This document shows, piece by piece, positions 27,788 to 37,584 of a stretch of 64,000 nt of DNA. The position numbers and the translations under genes were made by a program. Source of the stretch: an uncultured Erythrobacter sp. (lineage in GTDB: Bacteria > Pseudomonadota > Alphaproteobacteria > Sphingomonadales > Sphingomonadaceae). The notes beneath the pieces were generated by a model that searched no databases, was not told the origin of the DNA, and worked only from the letters and a program-made list of their open reading frames with translations. The stretch spans positions 1-64,000 of the forward strand of contig CANKYZ010000005.1 in assembly GCA_947488325.1 (NCBI GenBank), read 5' to 3'. How positions within the stretch are numbered: the first letter of the stretch is position 1; every line of letters begins with the position of its first letter.

Positions 27788-28993
27788 TTAAGCTTCCCGT
27801 TGGCTATCGCGCCAATCGCGTTTGATCTTCTTCGCAAGGCTCCATTTGTGCACTTCGGTGGGGCCATCATAGATGCGGAAAGCCCGAATTTCGCGGAACA
27901 ACTGCTCAACGATTGTGTCGCCCGTCACTCCGGTTCCGCCCATGGTTTGCACGCAGCGATCCGCGATCTGAAAGAGCGTTTCTGAAACGAAGGTTTTGGC
28001 CATAGAGCTTTCGACCGTACCCAACTCACCTGTATCCAAGATCGTTGCGCACCAATCGATCATCAACCCGCAAGCTTTGAGGTCGATCCTATTCTGAGCG
28101 AGCATGAAGCCGACACCTTCGTGGTCGATCAATTGCTTGCCAAAGGCCGTGCGTTTGCAAGCGTAATCTATTGCAATTTCTTGGGCACGGTCAGCGAGAC
28201 CGAGCCACCGCATGCAATGGGTCAGCCGCGCGGGGGCGAGTCGGATTTGGGCATATTTGAACCCTTCACCCGCGTCGCCGAGCATTTGATCTGCTGGGAC
28301 TCGCAAATTGTCGATTGTAATGACCGCATGGCCGCCGGGCATGGAGCTGTCGATTGTCTCTAACAGACGTTCTAGGACAATGGCCGGGTCGGGCAGGTCG
28401 ACCAAGAACATGCAGGCTCCGCCTTCGCTATCGGGTTCAACCGACTTCGCCATGATGATCCCAACCTGCGCGCCTTCGGCTCCTGTAATAAAGGCCTTGC
28501 GCCCGTTGATGACCCAATGATTGCCATCGCGTTTGCAGGTGGTCTGCATAAGGGAAGGATCAGACCCTGCGCCGCCGTCATCGGCGGGTTCAGTCATGAA
28601 GAATGCAGAGCGTCCTTTGCCTGCGATGAGCGGGGTGAGAAAGCGTTCCTTGATCGCCGCATTACCAACCTTGCCCAATAGGTACATATTGCCCTCATCC
28701 GGGGCCATGACATGACAAGCAATTGGGCCAAGCGGGGACAGTCCGCTCTTGCGCAGAATTAGCGCTGTTTCAAGGTGAGAAGAATGCGATCCGTCGCTGC
28801 GAATATGCGGCGTCAAAAGACCGCTATTACGCGCAAGTTCCCTTAGCTCACTCGCCAATTCGTCAGATGGGCCATGACTGGTGCAGCGTGGATCATGTTC
28901 AAACGGAGCAATTGTTTCGCGTACGAAAATTTCGACGCGCGCAGCTAGGTCGATTGCGTCAGAGGATAAACCAGCGGGTGAAACATCGGGCAT
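27788..28993 (-). CDS. Acyl-CoA dehydrogenase
   Basis: 401 residues with the three-domain acyl-CoA dehydrogenase layout: FAD-contacting FFMTEPADDGGAGSD, GRKAFITGAEGA, then RTAFGKQLIDHEGV and the C-terminal QTMGGTGVTGDTIVEQLFRE and YDGPTEVHKW. It introduces a trans-2 double bond in an acyl-CoA, passing electrons to ETF. The C-terminal part resembles the branch acting on medium or branched acyl-CoAs; the exact substrate is open. It is convergent with the amidohydrolase gene (18 bases between stops) and divergent from the tautomerase-SDR pair. Confidence 0.9.
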   Translation of the reverse strand: MPDVSPAGLSSDAIDLAARVEIFVRETIAPFEHDPRCTSHGPSDELASELRELARNSGLLTPHIRSDGSHSSHLETALILRKSGLSPLGPIACHVMAPDEGNMYLLGKVGNAAIKERFLTPLIAGKGRSAFFMTEPADDGGAGSDPSLMQTTCKRDGNHWVINGRKAFITGAEGAQVGIIMAKSVEPDSEGGACMFLVDLPDPAIVLERLLETIDSSMPGGHAVITIDNLRVPADQMLGDAGEGFKYAQIRLAPARLTHCMRWLGLADRAQEIAIDYACKRTAFGKQLIDHEGVGFMLAQNRIDLKACGLMIDWCATILDTGELGTVESSMAKTFVSETLFQIADRCVQTMGGTGVTGDTIVEQLFREIRAFRIYDGPTEVHKWSLAKKIKRDWRDSQREA

Positions 28994-29185
28994 TTAGGGA
29001 ACTCGCTTTTATGAATGCTGTGCGGCGTGGTCGATGCGTAAGGCAATGCGCGGCGCCGGGCTACTTCCACAATTCATAGCGACTTTTGGCGCTTCGCAAT
29101 GCTTGACGCAGCCCTCATATGCGAGGAACCCTTGCCGTATTGGTCGCGAGCCTGGATGACAGGCACATCCCAAATGGAGCAGAAT

Positions 29186-29383
29186 ATGCCGGTTATCACG
29201 ATCCAAATGCGCGAAGGTCGATCAAGCGAAGCAAAGAAGAAACTCTTACGAAAAGTGACCGATGCGGTTGCAGAATCAATCGAAGTCGATCCAGCACGCG
29301 TTCGTGTGTTGATTAGTGAAGTGCCCGACCTCAACTTTGCAGTGGGCGGTATATCATACGCGGAGCAAGAAAGTGGATCTTGA
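29186..29383 (+). CDS. 4-oxalocrotonate tautomerase-family protein
   Basis: 65 residues from the ATG at 29186, preceded by TGGAG; this start is required because the catalytic residue is Pro1 after Met removal. Counting from Pro1, Arg11, Arg39 and Phe50 all coincide with catalytic or binding residues of 4-oxalocrotonate tautomerase, so the active site looks complete. The reaction is keto-enol or 1,3-allylic tautomerisation of an unsaturated oxo-acid, usually in aromatic meta-cleavage pathways. No ring-cleavage dioxygenase is in the window. The SDR gene start lies inside the end of this gene, so the two are translationally coupled. Confidence 0.9.
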   Translation: MPVITIQMREGRSSEAKKKLLRKVTDAVAESIEVDPARVRVLISEVPDLNFAVGGISYAEQESGS

Positions 29384-30122
29384 ACTGAAAGGGAAACGGG
29401 CCGTAGTTCTTGGAGCAAGCCGCGGTCTAGGCGCTGCGATTGCCCAAGAGCTTACCGATGAAGGCGTTAGCGTCCTTGGCGTATCGCGCAGCCCCAACGA
29501 AGCATCAGAATGGCCGATGCTGGCTATTGACCTCGCGGCGCCGGACGCCGCTGAGACCATTGCAAGTCATGCTCAGCGCGAGCTAGGCGGCGTGGATATT
29601 TTGGTCAACAATTGTGGCGGTCCTACACCGTCCACTGCACACGAAACCGATGCGGTGCAATTGCTAGGAGCATTTCAGCCAATGTTGCTAACCATCACGG
29701 AGATCACACGCCTGGTATTGCCCGATATGCGAGCATCGGGCTTTGGGCGCATCATGACCATAACATCAGCTGGTGTGCGGGAACCGATCCCTGGCCTGGC
29801 TCTGTCCAACACAATGCGCGCTGCGGTTCACGGTTGGATGAAGACTTTGGCGAGAGAAGTTGCGATGGATGGGGTGACAGTCAACATGCTGATGCCCGGA
29901 CAGGTTGAGACGGAACGGCTGCACTCGCTCCATCAGAATATCGCTGATCAAGCGGGGGTCGATCTACAGGTGATTGCGGCCAAAGCTGCCGAGAGCATTC
30001 CGGCGGGGCGTTTTGGCGAGCCACGCGAATTTGCCGCAGTCGCGGCTTTCTTAGCCAGTTCAAGAGCGTCCTATGTGACAGGCTTGGAAATCCCAATAGA
30101 TGGCGGGTTTCTAAGGTCTTAG
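29373..30122 (+). CDS. Short-chain dehydrogenase/reductase-like protein lacking the YxxxK pair
   Basis: 249 residues from a GTG at 29373, chosen because GGAG lies seven bases before it and the SDR fold begins at once (DLELKGKRAVVLGASRGLG). The nucleotide site GASRGLG and the NNCGG strand motif are normal, and TITSAGVREP carries the catalytic serine. Where YxxxK is expected the sequence reads GLALSNTMRAAVHG, so the catalytic Tyr and Lys are replaced. A 3-oxoacyl-ACP-reductase-like SDR subgroup with this change is known. It may act differently or bind NAD(P) without standard catalysis. It overlaps the tautomerase gene by 11 bases. Confidence 0.85.
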   Translation: MDLELKGKRAVVLGASRGLGAAIAQELTDEGVSVLGVSRSPNEASEWPMLAIDLAAPDAAETIASHAQRELGGVDILVNNCGGPTPSTAHETDAVQLLGAFQPMLLTITEITRLVLPDMRASGFGRIMTITSAGVREPIPGLALSNTMRAAVHGWMKTLAREVAMDGVTVNMLMPGQVETERLHSLHQNIADQAGVDLQVIAAKAAESIPAGRFGEPREFAAVAAFLASSRASYVTGLEIPIDGGFLRS

Positions 30123-30186
30123 AATCCAGCTTTGGCGAAGAATGGACGCGGCAACTGCGACAGAAACCGCGCCCAGTTGGACCGCA

Positions 30187-32358
30187 TTATCGCACAATAT
30201 CCATTTCAGCGATCAAGGCGTCTGCCCCATCGACCTTTTCCATCACCCAAAGCATATAACGCGTGTCGATATGGATAGTGCGAGTTGTACGCGGGTCGAA
30301 ATCCCAGTCTGAATTGACGCTTTCAAACGTGCCATCAAACAGCAACCCGACCAGCTCGGCACGCGAATTCAGCGTAGCAGAACCGCTATTGCCGCCGGTG
30401 CTATCGAGGTCAGTCAGGAAGTTGACCGGCACAGAGCCGATTCTGTCGAGCGCATAGGAGCCGTAATCGCGCGCTTCGATCCGATCAAGCAAGGCTTGGG
30501 GGGAATTGAATGGGTCTTCGCCAGTGTCCTTATCGGTGATCCCTTCGAGAGTGGTGAAGGGTAGGTAGGTCATACCATCGCGCGGCGAACCGCCCAAAAC
30601 GCTACCGAAAGTGACACGCAATGTGCTGTTCGCATCGGGATATGTCAGGCGACCGACCTCGTGCTGCCACCCAGTGATTGCCTCCATATAGGCCGGCCGA
30701 AGTGCCAGCGCGCGGCCAGAGCGCTCTTCGCTCTGTTCCTCCAAGGAAAGACCATAATCATACATCGCCACAGCGAGCTGCATGAATGGGTCTTCGCTTG
30801 CTTCAAGCTCAACCGGTGAAACCTCCATCAGCGCGAGCCGGGTTTCAACATCGCCCAAGGCGGTATCGGCATAGAAGCGGTCTAGCAGTGCAGGCAGATC
30901 AGCAGCTGTTGTCTCAGCTGTCAGGCCAAGCGCTGCGTCAAATGCCGCGACACGCTCTTCGTCAGGCTGCGCAATATATCCGGTTAGAAACAGGGTCCAC
31001 ACCGCCTTGTCGACCGCCGGGTCATATCGCCGGTCAAGCGCCTGCATACCTTGACGAAAGAAGGTCATGTCGCGCTCTTGATAACCTGTTTCACGCTCTG
31101 CATTGGGCAGTTCGTTCTCTTTCGACAGGCGATAAAGACGACGTGCGGCTGAAAACAGGCTTGGGCGGGAAACATTACTGTACCAAAAATTGGTACGCGC
31201 TGCTTGAGCGCTTTCTTCTGAGAGCTCGGCGAGCGCAGCGATCGCTTCGCCATAGCCCGCGCGCGATGCATCAGCGGCAATCCATTCCGCCAGCTTTGCT
31301 TCGCGTTCGCGGCGCCGTTCAACCAATCCAACACGCTGTGCGCCTTCGATCTGGCCGCGCAAGTTCTTTTCGAAATTGTTGAGCCCTGCAAGGAGCGATT
31401 CGTATTTTACACGCGCATCTGATCCTTCCGGTGCAGCCGCCTCAACCGTGTTGATCCAATCGCTCAACAGGTCTTCAAAGGTTGGGTACGTCCAGTTGAA
31501 GGTGTTCTCAACCTCGGCCATCAACGTGTAACGGCTGGTGGTCCCGGGATAGCCCGCTGCCATGACGAAATCTCCGTCCTCTAAACCGGCAGCGCTCACT
31601 TTTAGATGATGTTCCGGCTGATAAGCGACATTGTCTTCGCTGTAGTCGGCGGCTGATCCATCAGGTGCGACATAGGCGCGATAGAACGCGAAATCGCCGG
31701 TGTGGCGTGGCCACTGCCAGTTATCGATGTCGCCGCCATATTTGCCAATTGAATCGGCTGGAGCATAAACCAGTCGGACATCACGGACCTCCAGACTCTT
31801 GACCAGTTTGTATTGCGCACCGCCATAAAAGCTGGCGACCCGGCACCGAAATCCTGCGTCCAATTCGCATTCAGCTGTTAAGTTCTTGGAACGCTGATCA
31901 ATCATTGCGTAGCGATCAATCGGAGCAAGTTCTTCTGTGCCCGCACGAATTCGGTCAGTCACGTCGGTGACTTCAGTGGTCACATAAATGCGCGAACCAG
32001 GCGCTGCGGGGAGTTCACCTGATTGACCTTCCGCAAGAAAACCATTTGCCAGATAGTTGTTTTCTGCGGTTGAGTTGTACTGAACGGATCCGCGCGCGCA
32101 GTGGTGGTTTGTGACAACCAATCCCTCAGATGAAACGAAGCTCGCAGAACATCCGCCTAACGAAACGACTGCGCCCATTGGAAAACCTGTGAGGTCCGCG
32201 AGCGCTTCGGGGGCGATCTCAAGTCCGGCTTCTTCAAGCTCTTCGCTGATTTCCTGCAATTGATCGGGCGTAAACATGCCCTCTTTTGCTGCGGTAGGGG
32301 CCGCTAGCGTCGATGTTCCAAGCAGGAGGCTAAGCGAAAGGAGGTGGAGTTTTCTCAT
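30187..32358 (-). CDS. S46 family dipeptidyl peptidase (DPP7-like)
   Basis: 723 residues from the ATG at 32358 (AGGG upstream); the longer frame to 32385 adds nine residues before the signal peptide. The signal ends near APTAA. The serine protease triad is seen as VVTNHHC (His85/86), GGDIDNWQWPRHTGDF (Asp) and GGNSGSAT (Ser658). After the serine comes LLFDGTFE: Gly at this site marks DPP7, which removes dipeptides with hydrophobic P1, whereas DPP11 has Arg. It is a periplasmic enzyme for peptide use. Its stop faces the SDR gene stop across about 65 bases. Confidence 0.92.
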   Translation of the reverse strand: MRKLHLLSLSLLLGTSTLAAPTAAKEGMFTPDQLQEISEELEEAGLEIAPEALADLTGFPMGAVVSLGGCSASFVSSEGLVVTNHHCARGSVQYNSTAENNYLANGFLAEGQSGELPAAPGSRIYVTTEVTDVTDRIRAGTEELAPIDRYAMIDQRSKNLTAECELDAGFRCRVASFYGGAQYKLVKSLEVRDVRLVYAPADSIGKYGGDIDNWQWPRHTGDFAFYRAYVAPDGSAADYSEDNVAYQPEHHLKVSAAGLEDGDFVMAAGYPGTTSRYTLMAEVENTFNWTYPTFEDLLSDWINTVEAAAPEGSDARVKYESLLAGLNNFEKNLRGQIEGAQRVGLVERRREREAKLAEWIAADASRAGYGEAIAALAELSEESAQAARTNFWYSNVSRPSLFSAARRLYRLSKENELPNAERETGYQERDMTFFRQGMQALDRRYDPAVDKAVWTLFLTGYIAQPDEERVAAFDAALGLTAETTAADLPALLDRFYADTALGDVETRLALMEVSPVELEASEDPFMQLAVAMYDYGLSLEEQSEERSGRALALRPAYMEAITGWQHEVGRLTYPDANSTLRVTFGSVLGGSPRDGMTYLPFTTLEGITDKDTGEDPFNSPQALLDRIEARDYGSYALDRIGSVPVNFLTDLDSTGGNSGSATLNSRAELVGLLFDGTFESVNSDWDFDPRTTRTIHIDTRYMLWVMEKVDGADALIAEMDIVR

Positions 32359-32506
32359 GGATGGACCCTGATTTGAGCGCCGCAAACTTACGAAAATGCA
32401 GCGGATTGATTGCGATTAGAATTCCCGTTGCCGAGTACGTAGAGTGTCCGCCTTGCCACTGCAATTGGGGCTAAGGGATGTTCTCGATTAGCGCTTTTAT
32501 TCTGCG

Positions 32507-32531
32507 CGTTTACTCAGCACGTTTACTCAGC
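32507..32531. repeat. Tandem 12-base duplication at the end of the PhoX-like gene
   Basis: The 12-mer CGTTTACTCAGC occurs twice with one base between the copies (32507-32518 and 32520-32531). The second copy contains the stop codon of the PhoX-like gene. The first lies just beyond it and looks like a slip-replication duplicate of the gene end. Confidence 0.7.
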
Positions 32532-33857
32532 CCAGGGCCCTGTAATCGCCAATGTGCGAGTGGGCGCATAGGCATTGACGAAGAACCATTTTCGATCTGG
32601 AGAGAAGCATCCGCCCGCAAGTTCGGTCTGCATCCGCAACCGGGCAAATGCGTAGGGCTGACCGCTGGGAGTGATGCCGCGAATATAGTTGTCGACCACT
32701 TCCGTATACTGGTCTTCACAAATGAGCAGATGGCCGTTTGGAGCCGCGCACAGATTGTCACCATAATTGAATTGATCAGGGCTTTCGCTTTCAAAGAACA
32801 GTTCGACTTGGTCAGGCCCTGCGCCTCGGCCTGGCACAAAGCGGAATATCTGTCCCAGCTTCATCGCACCACCGCTGGTTGAGCAAAAGAACAGATCGTC
32901 AGAGCCCATATGGATGCCTTCGCCGCGCGCGATCAGAGTGGCGCCTTGCGCGGCGGCGCGGGTGCGCAGGTCATCTTCCGGAGCTTCAACATTGTCGAGG
33001 TCGATCCATCTGACAGAAAAGGCTTGGCCGACGGCCATATCAGCGCCTTCCCAATTACGGGTATCGGGGAGTGTGTCGATCACCATAGCTTGAAGGCGAC
33101 CACCTTCGCTCAATTGCCCTGGAACGTCCGGAATGAACCTATAGAGAACGCCATCATTGCGATCCTCGGTTTGGTAGACATATCCGGTTTCTGGATCGAC
33201 ACAGACGGCTTCGTGGTTGAAGCGGCCCATTGCACGCAGGGGCGTCGGGTCAACCAACCCGATCGCGTTACCAGGCACTTCGAATGCCCAGCCATGATTG
33301 ACCGCCAATCCGTCTCCATAGAGTTGGCCGGGGCCGGTCGGAGCCTCTTCGCAAGAAATCCAACTGCCCCACGGCGTCACACCGCCCGAGCAATTGCGGA
33401 TGGTCCCGCCCAAAGTGCGCATCTGACGTTTCACTTCCAACGTGTTCGCATCCAGCACGATATTGGTGGTACCGCCAGGAACGATTTGTCCATTGTGGGT
33501 GCCAAAACCCTTTGCAATAGGCCCGCCGGCGTCATCGCTCGGCACCAATTCGTGGTTGCGAACCAATGCGATTTCCCCATTGCCAATGTCGAGGCAACCC
33601 ATCCCATCGGCTTTATCAGGGACATTGCCGCCATCGCTCATCATATCGCCAAGACTTGAAAGGACGCGGTATGAAAAACCTTCCGGCAAATCGAGCATTC
33701 CTGCTGGATCTGGGAGAAGTGGTCCATAGTCGGAAAAGCTGGAATTACCGCCCGAAAGAGCAGCGCCACGCGTCATGCATCCGCTGGCCATCAATGCTGC
33801 GAAAGCAGTGCCCGTCGCGGATAGAAACTGACGGCGATTTGAGTTTGGCGAATACAT
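32523..33857 (-). CDS. PhoX-like (DUF839) Tat-exported protein, putative phosphatase
   Basis: 444 residues. The N-terminus has the twin-arginine motif RRQFL (8-12), a hydrophobic segment and a possible lipobox (ASGC, Cys27), so it should be folded in the cytoplasm and exported by Tat. Conserved PhoX-family segments follow: VRNHELVP, WISCEEAPTGPG, NHEAVCVDPETGYVYQTED and LLICEDQYTE. PhoX enzymes are calcium/iron alkaline phosphatases that free phosphate from organic esters, common in marine bacteria. This one is shorter than classical PhoX (about 600 residues), so phosphatase activity is likely but not certain. It is divergent from the efflux operon. Confidence 0.82.
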   Translation of the reverse strand: MYSPNSNRRQFLSATGTAFAALMASGCMTRGAALSGGNSSFSDYGPLLPDPAGMLDLPEGFSYRVLSSLGDMMSDGGNVPDKADGMGCLDIGNGEIALVRNHELVPSDDAGGPIAKGFGTHNGQIVPGGTTNIVLDANTLEVKRQMRTLGGTIRNCSGGVTPWGSWISCEEAPTGPGQLYGDGLAVNHGWAFEVPGNAIGLVDPTPLRAMGRFNHEAVCVDPETGYVYQTEDRNDGVLYRFIPDVPGQLSEGGRLQAMVIDTLPDTRNWEGADMAVGQAFSVRWIDLDNVEAPEDDLRTRAAAQGATLIARGEGIHMGSDDLFFCSTSGGAMKLGQIFRFVPGRGAGPDQVELFFESESPDQFNYGDNLCAAPNGHLLICEDQYTEVVDNYIRGITPSGQPYAFARLRMQTELAGGCFSPDRKWFFVNAYAPTRTLAITGPWAE

Positions 33858-34080
33858 AATTGTTCAATCCTATTCAGCTGCACCTGCACCTATTGCCGCT
33901 TTGCTACATAAGCGTGACGCAGCGCGCCAGCCTTAGCTGAAATGCAACTGTGTGCATTGATTTGACGGCTTCGATCTATGAATGTCGCTCACCACCCGAC
34001 GACAACCAATATTTGAGCTTGCGCAAGGGCTAATGCCTGTCATTCTATTCTTGGGCGATTATCAGGGAATTTTTAAAATC

Positions 34081-35526
34081 ATGCAAAGGGGCTTTGATGG
34101 AAGGTTGGCTGCAAAGGCCGCCACTATACCCATTCTGATGCTCTTTTTTGTGCTGCAAGGCTGCGCGTTGCCAAAGGCTGATGCGCCTTCTTTAGAACAG
34201 GCGATTCCTTTACCAGAACGGTGGTCAATTGCAGACGTTGACGGCGCTCAGATTGAGCTTGGTTCTTACTGGATGCTGCTAGATGATCCTTTGATCGAAG
34301 AATTTGTAACACGTGCGCGGTCAGACAACTTCGATCTTGCTCAGGCATTTGCGCGGCTGCGCGCAGCCCAAGCTGGCGCGCGCGAAGCAAGGAGCGTGCG
34401 CCTTCCTTCGGCTTCGATTGGCGGCGGGGTGAGAGAAGAATTTGGTGACTTCTCAAACGACGAAGTCCAATTTTTATTGAACGGAGATGTTTCTTGGGAA
34501 ACAGATTTGTTTGGGCGGATAAGCGGATCGATCGCAGCGTCGCGTGCCGATTTGCGAGCGGCGGGGTATAGTGCTGCGGATCTTGAACGTGTGATTGTGG
34601 CGTCGGTGGCCACCCAGACTATAAACGCCCGGTCACTTGCAGCTCAGCTGGAAATTGCGAAAGCGTCACTTGCATATCAGGATGATAATTTGCTGATCGC
34701 GCAGTGGCGCAGTCAAGCGGGGCTGGTTTCCAGCCTTGATGTCGAACAGGCTCGCACCCAAAGAGCACAAACGGCGGCGTCGATCCCCCTGTTCCAAAGC
34801 GACCTTGCTGCGACTGCCAATGCGATTTCCACTTTGGTTGGTGAACCGCCCGGTGCAGTGTACCGGAAGCTGACATCTGATCCTCGGGCCATTCCGTCTC
34901 CCCCAGTAAGCATCATCCGAAACGTGCCTGCTGACACATTGCGGATGCGACCTGATGTCAGCGCTGCCGAAGCTCAGTTGGCGGCCGATCTGGAACGGGT
35001 CGGAGTTGCCCGCACACAGCTATATCCGGTTGCGCGGCTAACGGGCACGATCGGAAGCAACGCATTTGATGTCCAAGATTTATTCGACATTGTCACAGGC
35101 AATTTCTTTGCCGGGGTGACGCAACTCCTATTCGATGGTGGCCGGACCAGAGCTCAGATCGACGCATCTCAGGCGATTGCGGATGGTTCACTTGCCGCTT
35201 GGCAGCAGTCCATTTTGGAGGCGTTGGAGGATGTGGAAAGCGCAAATGTTGACCTACGTACCAGCAATGACCGGGCTACCGCGCTCTTAGAGGCAAGCGA
35301 CGGCGCGCGGAACGCCGCTATCCTTGCACGCAGCCAATATCAGGCAGGACTGATAGATTTTCAGGTTTTGCTTACAGCAGAAAGCCAATTGCTCAGCGCC
35401 CGAACAGCGGAGGTTTCTGCCAAAGGCGCGCGTGCTGCCGCATTCGTAAGACTAGCACGAGCGTTGGGTGGGGGATGGCAAGCATCACAGAACGCCGGGA
35501 TCGAAACAGGGAATGACGGGCAATGA
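34081..35526 (+). CDS. NodT-type outer-membrane efflux lipoprotein (TolC family)
   Basis: 481 residues from the ATG at 34081; a longer frame to 33982 has no better site. The signal peptide ends in lipobox LQGC (Cys28). Two repeats of the OEP fold are apparent (PLIEEFVTRARSDNFDL..., then TQLLFDGGRTRAQIDAS), with long alpha-helical stretches rich in Ala and Gln. This is the exit duct of a tripartite exporter. Its stop overlaps the ATG of the membrane-fusion gene (ATGA), and the four genes from 34081 to 38780 form one operon. Confidence 0.9.
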   Translation: MQRGFDGRLAAKAATIPILMLFFVLQGCALPKADAPSLEQAIPLPERWSIADVDGAQIELGSYWMLLDDPLIEEFVTRARSDNFDLAQAFARLRAAQAGAREARSVRLPSASIGGGVREEFGDFSNDEVQFLLNGDVSWETDLFGRISGSIAASRADLRAAGYSAADLERVIVASVATQTINARSLAAQLEIAKASLAYQDDNLLIAQWRSQAGLVSSLDVEQARTQRAQTAASIPLFQSDLAATANAISTLVGEPPGAVYRKLTSDPRAIPSPPVSIIRNVPADTLRMRPDVSAAEAQLAADLERVGVARTQLYPVARLTGTIGSNAFDVQDLFDIVTGNFFAGVTQLLFDGGRTRAQIDASQAIADGSLAAWQQSILEALEDVESANVDLRTSNDRATALLEASDGARNAAILARSQYQAGLIDFQVLLTAESQLLSARTAEVSAKGARAAAFVRLARALGGGWQASQNAGIETGNDGQ

Positions 35527-36836
35527 ACGATACATCAGACAGTTCAGTTGAGTCTGAAGGGGTCGAAGAATTCCTCGGAGAAAAGCCGCGTCCTCGTTGG
35601 CGCCGCTGGATGAAGTTTTGGCTCCCTGCGTTAATTCTTGTGCTGCTTGTTCTTGCCATATCGACGTGTTCTGGCGACGATCAGGAAGTGACTTACATCA
35701 CCGAAGATACGACCGAAGGTTCACTTGATCTGACGGTTACAGCGACCGGCAATTTGCGACCAACAAACCAGGTGACGGTGGGCGCGGAGGTGAACGGACC
35801 GGTCGAACAGGTTCTTGTCGACGTGAATGACCAGGTGACGCGCGGGCAAGTGATTGCCGTCATCAACACCGAAATTATCGATCAGCAAATCGCCCAAGCC
35901 AGAGCCAATCTCAATGCGGCGCGGGCAGGTTTGTTACAGGCGCAGGCGACGCTTGATGTTGATACCGCGCAGCTTAACCGACTGATCGAAGTAAGAGAGC
36001 TGTCCGGCGGCCGCGTTCCCTCGCAGATTGAACTTGAACAAGCCGAGGCCGCAGTGGCCCGAGATCGCGCTGCGGTTGCTTCTGCCAGAGCCAATATTCA
36101 AGCAGCGCAGGCGACTTTGGGCGGGAACTTAACAACTCGCAGCCGCGCAGTGATCCGTGCGCCCGTTACAGGCGTGGTGCTTGCCCGGCAAATTGAACCG
36201 GGCCAGACAGTGGTTGCCAGCTTTAACACCGTCACGTTGTTTGTGATTGCAGAAGATCTGGCGGCAATGCAGTTGCGTGTTTCCATCGACGAAGCGGATG
36301 TGGGCCAGGTCGAGTCCGGACAGGAAGCAACATTCACAGTCGACGCCTATCCGGGACGTCGATTTCCGGCTGAGGTCCAGAGGGTTGATCTTGCATCAGG
36401 CAATACCGTGGATAGCCAAAACGGCGCTGCGGCTGCTGCGGCTGGCGGCAGTGTGGTAAGCTATGAGGCCCGGTTGATCGTGCAAAATTCGGAAGGGCTT
36501 TTGCGGCCCGGAATGACAGCAACTGCGACTATTGCCACGGAATCTACTGGCCAAATACTGCTTGTTCCCAATGCAGCTTTGCGGTTTCGTCCGGACAACG
36601 AAGAGGAGAGCGAGGGGGGTATGCTCTCGGTCAGTGTGGGATTGGAAGACCAAGAACAGGAAGCCCGCATTGGCGCAGGGTCCCGTCAGCAAGTTCAGGT
36701 TTTGCAAGAGGATGGAACCTTACGGGCCATCAATGTTGTGACTGGTCAGAGTAATGGGCGGCTTACGGCGGTTCAATCCGAAGATTTGGAAGCAGGCATG
36801 AAAGTCGTAACCGGCGTGCAGGCGCAGGCGCAATGA
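35523..36836 (+). CDS. HlyD/MacA-like periplasmic membrane-fusion protein
   Basis: 437 residues. A cytoplasmic N-tail of about 32 residues precedes one transmembrane helix (about 33-50). The lipoyl-like halves (NGPVEQVLVDVNDQVTRGQVIAVI and the matching AVIRAPVTGVVLARQIEPGQTV) flank a coiled-coil hairpin, followed by beta-barrel and membrane-proximal domains. It joins the inner-membrane MacB-type ATPase/permease to the NodT duct. It lies between them in the operon, starting inside the NodT stop and ending 10 bases before the ATPase gene. Confidence 0.92.
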   Translation: MNDTSDSSVESEGVEEFLGEKPRPRWRRWMKFWLPALILVLLVLAISTCSGDDQEVTYITEDTTEGSLDLTVTATGNLRPTNQVTVGAEVNGPVEQVLVDVNDQVTRGQVIAVINTEIIDQQIAQARANLNAARAGLLQAQATLDVDTAQLNRLIEVRELSGGRVPSQIELEQAEAAVARDRAAVASARANIQAAQATLGGNLTTRSRAVIRAPVTGVVLARQIEPGQTVVASFNTVTLFVIAEDLAAMQLRVSIDEADVGQVESGQEATFTVDAYPGRRFPAEVQRVDLASGNTVDSQNGAAAAAAGGSVVSYEARLIVQNSEGLLRPGMTATATIATESTGQILLVPNAALRFRPDNEEESEGGMLSVSVGLEDQEQEARIGAGSRQQVQVLQEDGTLRAINVVTGQSNGRLTAVQSEDLEAGMKVVTGVQAQAQ

Positions 36837-36846
36837 CGGCTAATCG

Positions 36847-37584
36847 ATGACCAAGCAGCCTCTGATCGAATTGGAAGGTATTACCAAAGTCTTCGGCACC
36901 GGCCCGGCAGCGTTTAAGGCGTTGAAGGGCGTGGATCTGACGATTGATCGCGGTCAGTTTGTAGCGATTATGGGCCCGTCCGGTTCAGGTAAATCGACCA
37001 CAATGAACATCCTTGGCTGCCTGGATGTGCCAACCGATGGAATTTTCCGATTTCGCGGTGTTGAGGTGCAGCGTTTGAACCGTGACCAGCGCAGTCTATT
37101 GCGACGGCGTTATCTCGGATTTGTATTTCAAGGCTTTAATCTGCTGTCGCGCACAACCGCGCTGGAAAATGTCGAATTACCGCTGCTTTATCGTGGCGAA
37201 AAGAAGTCGGTTCGCCGCGATGCAGCGATGCATGCATTGGATCAAGTCGGACTGGCGCCCTGGGCATCTCATACGCCCACCGAACTTTCTGGTGGGCAGC
37301 AGCAACGCGTCGCGATTGCGCGCGCACTTGTGTCAGACCCGAATGTGCTGCTCGCCGATGAACCGACCGGCAATCTCGATAGTGAGCGCTCGGTCGAAAT
37401 CATGGAATTGTTGGGCAGGCTCAACGCAGACGGTATCACCGTGATAATGGTAACGCATGAGCAAGAAATGGCTGCTTTCGCCAAAACGGTGATCCATTTC
37501 CGCGACGGTCTGGTTGCTAGTGTTGAACGCGGTGCGCGCAATCTAGAGCCAGTACCTGACAGCACTATTGAGGGCGCAGCTTGA
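36847..37584 (+). CDS. MacB/LolD-type ABC transporter ATPase
   Basis: 245 residues. Walker A is GPSGSGKST, the signature LSGGQQQR and Walker B VLLADEP followed by the H-loop MVTHEQE, so nucleotide binding and hydrolysis look intact. Length and sequence place it in the LolD/MacB group, which drives mechanotransmission rather than ordinary transport. In E. coli MacB the ATPase and permease are fused, but here they are separate genes, with the permease ATG overlapping this stop by four bases. Confidence 0.94.
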   Translation: MTKQPLIELEGITKVFGTGPAAFKALKGVDLTIDRGQFVAIMGPSGSGKSTTMNILGCLDVPTDGIFRFRGVEVQRLNRDQRSLLRRRYLGFVFQGFNLLSRTTALENVELPLLYRGEKKSVRRDAAMHALDQVGLAPWASHTPTELSGGQQQRVAIARALVSDPNVLLADEPTGNLDSERSVEIMELLGRLNADGITVIMVTHEQEMAAFAKTVIHFRDGLVASVERGARNLEPVPDSTIEGAA

